Positions 6,243 to 9,758 of a stretch of 9,758 nucleotides of DNA are shown here, one piece after another. The notes beneath the pieces were generated by a model, which was not told the DNA's origin, ran no database searches, and saw nothing but the letters and a program-made list of their open reading frames with translations. Numbering within the stretch: position 1 is the first letter of the stretch; each line of letters opens with the position of its first letter. The stretch comes from Chloroflexota bacterium. GTDB taxonomy: Bacteria > Chloroflexota > UBA6077. The position numbers and the translations under genes were made by a program. The stretch covers positions 1 to 9,758 of the forward strand of contig JAJZRD010000140.1 in NCBI GenBank assembly GCA_021845945.1. The letters are read 5' to 3'.

Positions 6243-6593
6243 ATGGCGAAATCGAGAAAGAAGCGGCGGCAGCCGCGCCAGATCGAGACCGCGCTGCCCA
6301 AGCGACAGTACAAGCGAAACAACAGGCTGCTCTACGCTATCTCAGCGGTCCTGCTGGTGGTCTTCGGCGGCGGCGCTGCCCTGCTGGGAGCCGGCGCACC
6401 CAAGGGTCCCCCGCCGACTCCGGCACCCACGGTGGCCCCGGCTGCCAACAGCAGCGCGGCGCAGGGTAACCAGCAGCTCACCACAACCCCCATTCCCGCT
6501 CCGGCTGCGGCTACTCCGGCTCCGGCTACGCCCACCCCTGCCGCGCCCACGCAGCCCGCGGCAACTCCGGCGCAACCTACACCTGGGCAGTAG
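6243..6593 (+). CDS. Small single-pass membrane protein with Pro/Ala/Thr-rich tail
   Basis: Unrecognised protein of 116 aa. The N-terminus is strongly basic (KSRKKRRQPR, then KRQYKRNNR), followed by one membrane segment at about 29-50 (LLYAISAVLLVVFGGGAALLG). A low-complexity tail of about 65 residues of Pro, Ala and Thr with no Cys follows, built of loose PAP/TPAP units. By the positive-inside rule the N-terminus stays in the cytoplasm and the tail projects outward. The tail looks like a wall-spanning spacer or possible O-glycosylation region, but carries no recognisable functional domain. ATG at 6243 is preceded by GGGAGGGG at a good distance. It lies 105 bp after the lit-like gene, separated by REP hairpins, and converges on norZ. 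Real gene likely from the RBS and the basic-TM-tail order; function unknown. Confidence 0.65.
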   Translation: MAKSRKKRRQPRQIETALPKRQYKRNNRLLYAISAVLLVVFGGGAALLGAGAPKGPPPTPAPTVAPAANSSAAQGNQQLTTTPIPAPAAATPAPATPTPAAPTQPAATPAQPTPGQ

Positions 6594-6616
6594 ACAATTG
6601 TCGGGAGGGCGAGGAT

Positions 6617-6756
6617 GAGGGGTGATCCCCTCTCCCTCTGGGAGAGGGTCAGGGTGAGGGCTTTCTCGGTGCCAGACAAAGAGCCCTCACCCGCCCTCCG
6701 GGCGGCCTCTCCCAAGGGGAGAGGCGTTACGAACCCCGGGCGACCTCTCCCCTTGG
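6617..6756. repeat. Cluster of GGGAGAGG-type palindromic repeats between convergent genes
   Basis: Several perfect hairpins in a row: CCCTCTCCC/GGGAGAGGG with a 3-nt loop (6628-6648); GGGTGAGGGC/GCCCTCACCC with a 21-nt loop (6652-6692); CCGCCC/GGGCGG (6691-6705); CCTCTCCC/GGGAGAGG (6706-6724). The last arm also pairs with a second 13-bp copy (6712-6724 with 6744-6756). The whole is an imperfect inverted repeat of the interspersed BIME/MITE kind. It fills the gap between the membrane protein gene and norZ, and could end transcription from both sides, though no U-run is present. Confidence 0.75.
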
Positions 6757-6774
6757 AGGCGATGCTACGCCTCC
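6755..6774. repeat. Hairpin spanning the norZ stop codon
   Basis: Perfect 7-bp arms GGAGGCG (6755-6761) and CGCCTCC (6768-6774) with a 6-nt loop that contains the norZ stop codon. It abuts the hairpin cluster and may protect the mRNA 3' end or be the edge of the repeat insertion. Confidence 0.5.
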
Positions 6775-9137
6775 ACGACCACCGGACGCTTCCTTCGCTC
6801 CTCCTTGGGCGCCTCGCCACCGGCCGAGGGCAACTCCTCCTCGGCCTTCCGCTGGTGGAAGAAGGCAGTCACCGTGAACCAGGCCAGGGGCACGACCCCG
6901 ACCCCGATGAAGACGCTGTCGGGGAGCATCCGCGCCCACAGGAGGGCGTGGACCAGCGGCTGCTGGTAGAACTCGAAGCTCCTGGCCGACCAGAAGCCGT
7001 GGGTGAAGCTCTCCCCCACCTGCATCAACCCGATGGGCAGCAGGGTGATCAGGATCATCCCCGCCAGCCCCAGGTTCAGCCCCCAGAAGGAGATCTTCAG
7101 CAGCCGATCGCTCCACCAACGGGGGTTCACCAGGTCCCGCAGGGCGAACAGCAGCAGCCCGACGGCCAGCATCCCGTACACCCCCGCCAGCGCCCCGTGA
7201 CCGTGAGCAGCCGTCAGGAAGGAGCCATGCTCGAAGTAGTTCACCACCGGCAGGTTGATCAGGAAGCCCAGCACCCCCGCGCCGACCAGGTTCCAGAAGG
7301 AGGTGGCGATCAGGAACCAGAAGGAGGCTTTGTAGGGGAACTCCCGTCCGCCCGCCGTCACCATCCGATACTGGCCGTAGGCCTCCAGCACCAACAGGGT
7401 CAGGGGTATCACCTCCAGGGCCGAGAAGGTGGCCCCCAGGGCGATCCACATGTCCGGGGCGCCGATCCAGTAGTAGTGGTGGCCGGTGCCCAGGATGCCA
7501 CTGCCCAGCAGGATGATCAGCTGGAAGTAGAGGGCCCGCAGGGTCGATTTCCTGGTCACCAGTCCCAGCTTCACCATCAGGAAGCCGATGACCACCACGG
7601 CGAACACCTCGAACATCCCCTCCACCCACAGGTGGATCACCCACCAGCGCCAGTAGTCGGACATGGTGATGTGGGTATCAGGGTCGAAGAAGAAGCCGAA
7701 GCCGTAGAAGAAGGGGATGGCCACGGCGCTGTAGAACAGCAGGTGGGTCAGTCCGCCCCGGTCCGACTCGGCCTTCAGGGCCGGCCGCAGCCCCCGGTAG
7801 ACGATGAAGAGCCACAGCACCATCCCGACGGCCAGCAGGACCTGCCAAATCCGGCCCAGCTCCAGGTACTCCCAGCCCTGGTTGCCGAGGAGGAACCAGA
7901 GGTTGCCCAGGTAGCCCTTGGTGCCGAGCCACTCTCCCAGCAAGCTGCCCGCCACCACCAGCACCAGGGCCCCGAAGAGGAGGTCCACCAGCAGCCCCTG
8001 CCGCTTCGGCTCGCGACCTCCCACTATGGGGGCCACGAAGATCCCCAGGGCGAGCCAGGCGGTGGCGATCCAGAATACGGCCAGCTGCAGGTGCCAGCTG
8101 CGGGCGATGTTGAAGGGGAGCAGCGCCAGGATGTCCAGACCGTAGAAGCTGGAGCCGTCGGCGTAGTAGTGGGCCAGCAGGGCGCCCACCAGGGTCTGGA
8201 CCAGGAAGAGCAGGGTAACCACGACGAAGTACTTGGCCGTCTTCCGCTGGCTGGGGGTCAGCGGCGCGGTGCTCAGCTTTAGGGCCTTTGCCGCCTCTGG
8301 GTTCCCCTCCATGTGCAGCTGGTAGCGGTGGTAGAGGAAGAGGATCACCGCGACGAACAGCACCAGCAAGGTGACGCTGATAGCGCTCCAGATCACCGAG
8401 CTGAAGGTCAGGGTGTTGCCCGCCGAGGCGTCGAAGGGCCAGTTGTTGGTGAAGGAGAAGTTGAGGCCGGGCCGGTCCACGGTGGAGAGCCAGGCGGTCC
8501 AGGTGAAGAAGTCGGCGATCTGCTGGATCTGGTCGCCCGGTGCGACGTAGGCCCGGTCGGTGGCGGGCATGTGCTGCTCCTGGATCAACTGCGGGGGCAG
8601 CGCCCGGTCCGGATCGCCCTGGGTGAACAGCTGCCGGTAGTGGGCCCGCACCTGCTCCAGTCCATAGGCTTGGGCTGCGGTGAAGGTCAGGGTGCCGGTG
8701 GTGGGGTCGTACCGGTTGGACTTCAGATCCGTCTGGACCTTCGCCGTGATGCCAGCCTGCTGCTCAGCGTTCAGTTTGGCAAAGCCGGCGCCATACTGAG
8801 CGCGAGCGTAGTAGTCCTGCATGGAGAGGGTCATGACGTGGAGACTATCGGCGGTGAAGTCGGGCCCCAGGTAGGAGCCGTGGCCCAGGGTGGAGCCGTA
8901 GTCCATCAGGTCGTACTTCTGGTAGACGGCCTTCCCGCCGGTGATCTCTTGGCCGGTGAAGAGAAGCTTACCGGACGGGTCGACGATCCTGGCGGGGATA
9001 GGGGCCTCGTCTCGATAGACGGCGAAACCTCCCATGATGAGGCCGGTAAAGCCGAGGAGGAGCACCAGGATGAGGGCGTGCTTCCAGAGACCGGCTCCTC
9101 CCTTCTGCGGGTTCGCGCGGGCAGCGGTGACAGCCAT
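6765..9137 (-). CDS. norZ: Quinol-dependent nitric oxide reductase, single subunit
   Basis: Membrane haem-copper-oxidase relative of 790 aa (also called qNor or NorB) that reduces NO to N2O with electrons from quinol. An N-terminal membrane segment (about 20-40) is followed by an extracytoplasmic domain (to about 245) resembling NorC but without any CxxCH haem motif. The catalytic part with about 12-13 helices follows. Seen ligands: H349 (ARSWHLQLAVFW) and H647 for low-spin haem, H645 for haem b3 (TAAHGHGALAGVYG), H502, H553 and H554 for the non-haem iron (HLWVEGMFE, GTGHHYYW), with E506 and E510. The His pair and Glu argue against NO dismutase. At the quinol site H323 and D740 are kept, but D327 stands where Geobacillus qNor has Glu. 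ATG at 9137 has GGGAGG 7 nt upstream. It acts in NO detoxification or denitrification; no other denitrification gene is visible here. Confidence 0.95.
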   Translation of the reverse strand: MAVTAARANPQKGGAGLWKHALILVLLLGFTGLIMGGFAVYRDEAPIPARIVDPSGKLLFTGQEITGGKAVYQKYDLMDYGSTLGHGSYLGPDFTADSLHVMTLSMQDYYARAQYGAGFAKLNAEQQAGITAKVQTDLKSNRYDPTTGTLTFTAAQAYGLEQVRAHYRQLFTQGDPDRALPPQLIQEQHMPATDRAYVAPGDQIQQIADFFTWTAWLSTVDRPGLNFSFTNNWPFDASAGNTLTFSSVIWSAISVTLLVLFVAVILFLYHRYQLHMEGNPEAAKALKLSTAPLTPSQRKTAKYFVVVTLLFLVQTLVGALLAHYYADGSSFYGLDILALLPFNIARSWHLQLAVFWIATAWLALGIFVAPIVGGREPKRQGLLVDLLFGALVLVVAGSLLGEWLGTKGYLGNLWFLLGNQGWEYLELGRIWQVLLAVGMVLWLFIVYRGLRPALKAESDRGGLTHLLFYSAVAIPFFYGFGFFFDPDTHITMSDYWRWWVIHLWVEGMFEVFAVVVIGFLMVKLGLVTRKSTLRALYFQLIILLGSGILGTGHHYYWIGAPDMWIALGATFSALEVIPLTLLVLEAYGQYRMVTAGGREFPYKASFWFLIATSFWNLVGAGVLGFLINLPVVNYFEHGSFLTAAHGHGALAGVYGMLAVGLLLFALRDLVNPRWWSDRLLKISFWGLNLGLAGMILITLLPIGLMQVGESFTHGFWSARSFEFYQQPLVHALLWARMLPDSVFIGVGVVPLAWFTVTAFFHQRKAEEELPSAGGEAPKEERRKRPVVVEA

Positions 9138-9171
9138 CTTTCAACCTCCCTGTATTGGTGACGGCGCTGGC

Positions 9172-9189
9172 GTGCGGGGCATCCCGCAC
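9172..9189. repeat. Hairpin in the norZ leader
   Basis: Perfect 7-bp stem GTGCGGG (9172-9178) and CCCGCAC (9183-9189) with a 4-nt loop, lying 34 bp or more before the norZ ATG, inside the predicted 5' untranslated leader. It may stabilise the mRNA or be a protein site. Confidence 0.5.
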
Positions 9190-9215
9190 TAATTCGACCT
9201 TGTTGGTCCTAATTA
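9190..9215. promoter_or_regulatory. Imperfect inverted repeat over the norZ start region
   Basis: TAATT-x-GACC (9190-9199) and GGTC-xx-AATTA (9205-9215) form an inverted repeat with a one-base offset, overlapping the -10 box and predicted +1. It could be a second operator, for example for a repressor, but matches no site I can name. Confidence 0.35.
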
Positions 9216-9254
9216 GAGCACCGGCAAGGAGGCGCTTCTGCGACAAATGTCACA
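9212..9254 (-). promoter_or_regulatory. norZ promoter with CRP/FNR-type activator site at -41.5
   Basis: A 16-bp site at 9239-9254 (plus strand TGCGACAAATGTCACA) matches TGTGA-N6-TCACA at 9 of 10 positions. On the minus strand the -10 box TCTAAT lies at 9212-9217, putting +1 near 9205 and the site centre at -41.5, the classic class II activator position. There is no good -35 box, as expected for an activator-dependent promoter. The activator is probably a CRP/FNR-superfamily protein such as an NO or oxygen sensor; it is not encoded in the window. Confidence 0.6.
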
Positions 9255-9311
9255 CCGATGGGAGGAAATCTGCAGAGTCGGGAGGGCGAAGCACTGGCCG
9301 TGAAGCCAATT

Positions 9312-9351
9312 GGGCGAAGCATTCGGCTGCGGCCAAATGCTTCGCCCCTAC
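9312..9351 (-). repeat. REP hairpin whose GTAG foot contains the transposase stop codon
   Basis: Arms at 9312-9327 (GGGCGAAGCATTCGGC) and 9332-9347 pair at 15 of 16 positions with a TGCG loop. On the minus strand GTAG (9348-9351) stands directly 5' of the hairpin, and TAG of this GTAG is the stop codon of the transposase gene. A decayed partial copy (GGGCGAAGCACTGGCC) lies just outside at about 9285-9300. Confidence 0.8.
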
Positions 9352-9758
9352 GGCTGCGCGCGGTGGGGATGCAGCTCGTCCAGCTCCCAGCGCAGGGGAT
9401 TGCCGGCGATGTACTCTCGGATCTCCTCGAGAGAGCGCTCGTTGCGGATCACGTGGTCGTAGTAGTTCCGCTGCCAGACGGCGTCCCCGGGAGTGTCGCT
9501 CAACTGGTTGAGCCTGCGAGTGGAGATCGACTTGAAGTTCTGGACGATAGCACCGATGGAATTCGGCTGGGTGCCGTGCGCTCGTCGCAACTGTAGGGGC
9601 GAAGCATTCGCCGCAGCGAATGCTTCGCCCTTGGTGGCCCTACCATCCGCAGCGAATGCTTCGCCCTTGGTGGCCCTACCATCCGCAGCGAATGCTTCGC
9701 CCTTGGTGGCCCTACCATCCGCAGCGAATGCTTCGCCCTTGGTGGCCCTACCATCCGC
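9348..9758 (-). CDS. REP-associated tyrosine transposase (RAYT, IS200-like), 3' part
   Basis: The frame is open from the right edge to the TAG at 9348, giving the last 136 residues; the start and the HUH nuclease motif lie outside the window. The C-terminal 70 residues are diagnostic: SIGAIVQNFKSISTRRLNQL, TPGDAVWQRNYYDHVIRNER, then IREYIAGNPLRWELDELHP. In this family the two Tyr of NYYDH lie in the catalytic helix region. RAYTs cut and join single-stranded REP DNA and are thought to spread REPs. Upstream of the conserved part lie at least four exact copies of a 12-residue unit, ADGRATKGEAFA, in the variable loop between the two conserved halves, then AANASPLQ encoded by a REP hairpin. The frame is kept because the unit is 36 bp. 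No stop or frameshift is seen in the visible part, so the gene may be intact. Confidence 0.8.
   Translation of the reverse strand, partial: ADGRATKGEAFAADGRATKGEAFAADGRATKGEAFAADGRATKGEAFAAANASPLQLRRAHGTQPNSIGAIVQNFKSISTRRLNQLSDTPGDAVWQRNYYDHVIRNERSLEEIREYIAGNPLRWELDELHPHRAQP
9593..9630 (+). repeat. Perfect REP hairpin inside the transposase coding sequence
   Basis: GTAG (9593-9596) is directly followed by arms GGGCGAAGCATTCGC (9597-9611) and GCGAATGCTTCGCCC (9616-9630), a perfect 15-bp stem with a CGCA loop. It is nearly identical to the REP at 9312-9351 but in opposite orientation. It is translated in the transposase frame. Confidence 0.88.
9613..9758. repeat. 36-bp direct tandem repeat, four exact copies plus start of a fifth
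   Basis: Units at 9613-9648, 9649-9684, 9685-9720 and 9721-9756 are identical; two bases of a fifth unit end the window. Each unit joins an 18-bp half-REP (GCAGCGAATGCTTCGCCC) and an 18-bp spacer (TTGGTGGCCCTACCATCC). On the minus strand it encodes ADGRATKGEAFA in the transposase frame. Identity between copies points to recent expansion, or to an assembly collapse or expansion at the contig end. Confidence 0.93.

Noticed and set aside
6615..8282. 555-aa plus-strand open frame opposite norZ
   Set aside because: It begins in the hairpin repeat and is a Gln/Glu/His/Pro-rich shadow of the reductase gene, with no recognisable domain.
6765..9137. Nitric oxide dismutase (Nod) instead of nitric oxide reductase
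   Set aside because: All three non-haem iron histidines (H502, H553, H554) and the active-site glutamates are present; Nod proteins are known to differ at catalytic and quinol-site residues.
9500..9754. 84-aa minus-strand frame with repeated MVGPPRAKHSLR
   Set aside because: It is a different frame through the same 36-bp array and then runs out of frame through the conserved transposase part; only the other frame continues into a known domain.
9613..9758. CRISPR array (the unit length of 36 bp fits a CRISPR repeat)
   Set aside because: The units abut directly with no unique spacers and are open in the transposase frame.

Overview
This GC-rich window, with compact gene spacing and several families of interspersed GC-rich hairpin repeats, looks like a bacterial chromosome segment from a Chloroflexota/Thermomicrobia-like or similar thermophile-related lineage. 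That placement is inference: it rests on a seven-iron ferredoxin of Thermus type, a single-subunit quinol nitric oxide reductase, and GTAG-footed REP hairpins. No rRNA or tRNA gene was seen.

Left part (1-4109, all on the minus strand, read right to left). A membrane-bound methyl-accepting-type receptor (2604-4109) is followed by a strong promoter whose -10 box lies inside a 24-bp imperfect palindrome. This promoter drives a fused ArsR repressor/GNAT acetyltransferase resembling ArsN1-type arsinothricin/phosphinothricin N-acetyltransferases (1674-2522). An MFS transporter (415-1662) follows 11 nt later. Regulator, modifying enzyme and transporter make a plausible self-regulated resistance cassette. 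A small 7Fe ferredoxin (15-272) lies downstream.

Middle part (4110-6593, plus strand). Overlapping divergent promoters separate the receptor from a tight operon. The operon holds lgt (lipoprotein diacylglyceryl transferase), a glutaredoxin-like thiol protein and a DUF1461 protein with the two histidines of the lipoprotein intramolecular transacylase Lit, with 4-nt gaps. This would make lipoproteins and then remodel them to the lyso form. A small Pro/Ala/Thr-rich single-pass membrane protein follows after a pair of REP-like hairpins.

Right part (6594-9758). A cluster of CCCTCTCCC/GGGAGAGGG hairpins lies between convergent genes. Next is a complete quinol-type nitric oxide reductase (norZ, 6765-9137, minus), with a CRP/FNR-type site exactly at -41.5 from a predicted -10 box. 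The window ends in the 3' part of a REP-associated tyrosine transposase (RAYT, minus) that runs off the right edge. Its reading frame contains a perfect REP hairpin and at least four exact in-frame copies of a 36-bp repeat, and its stop codon is part of the GTAG foot of another REP. This RAYT/REP arrangement is the most unusual structure in the window.
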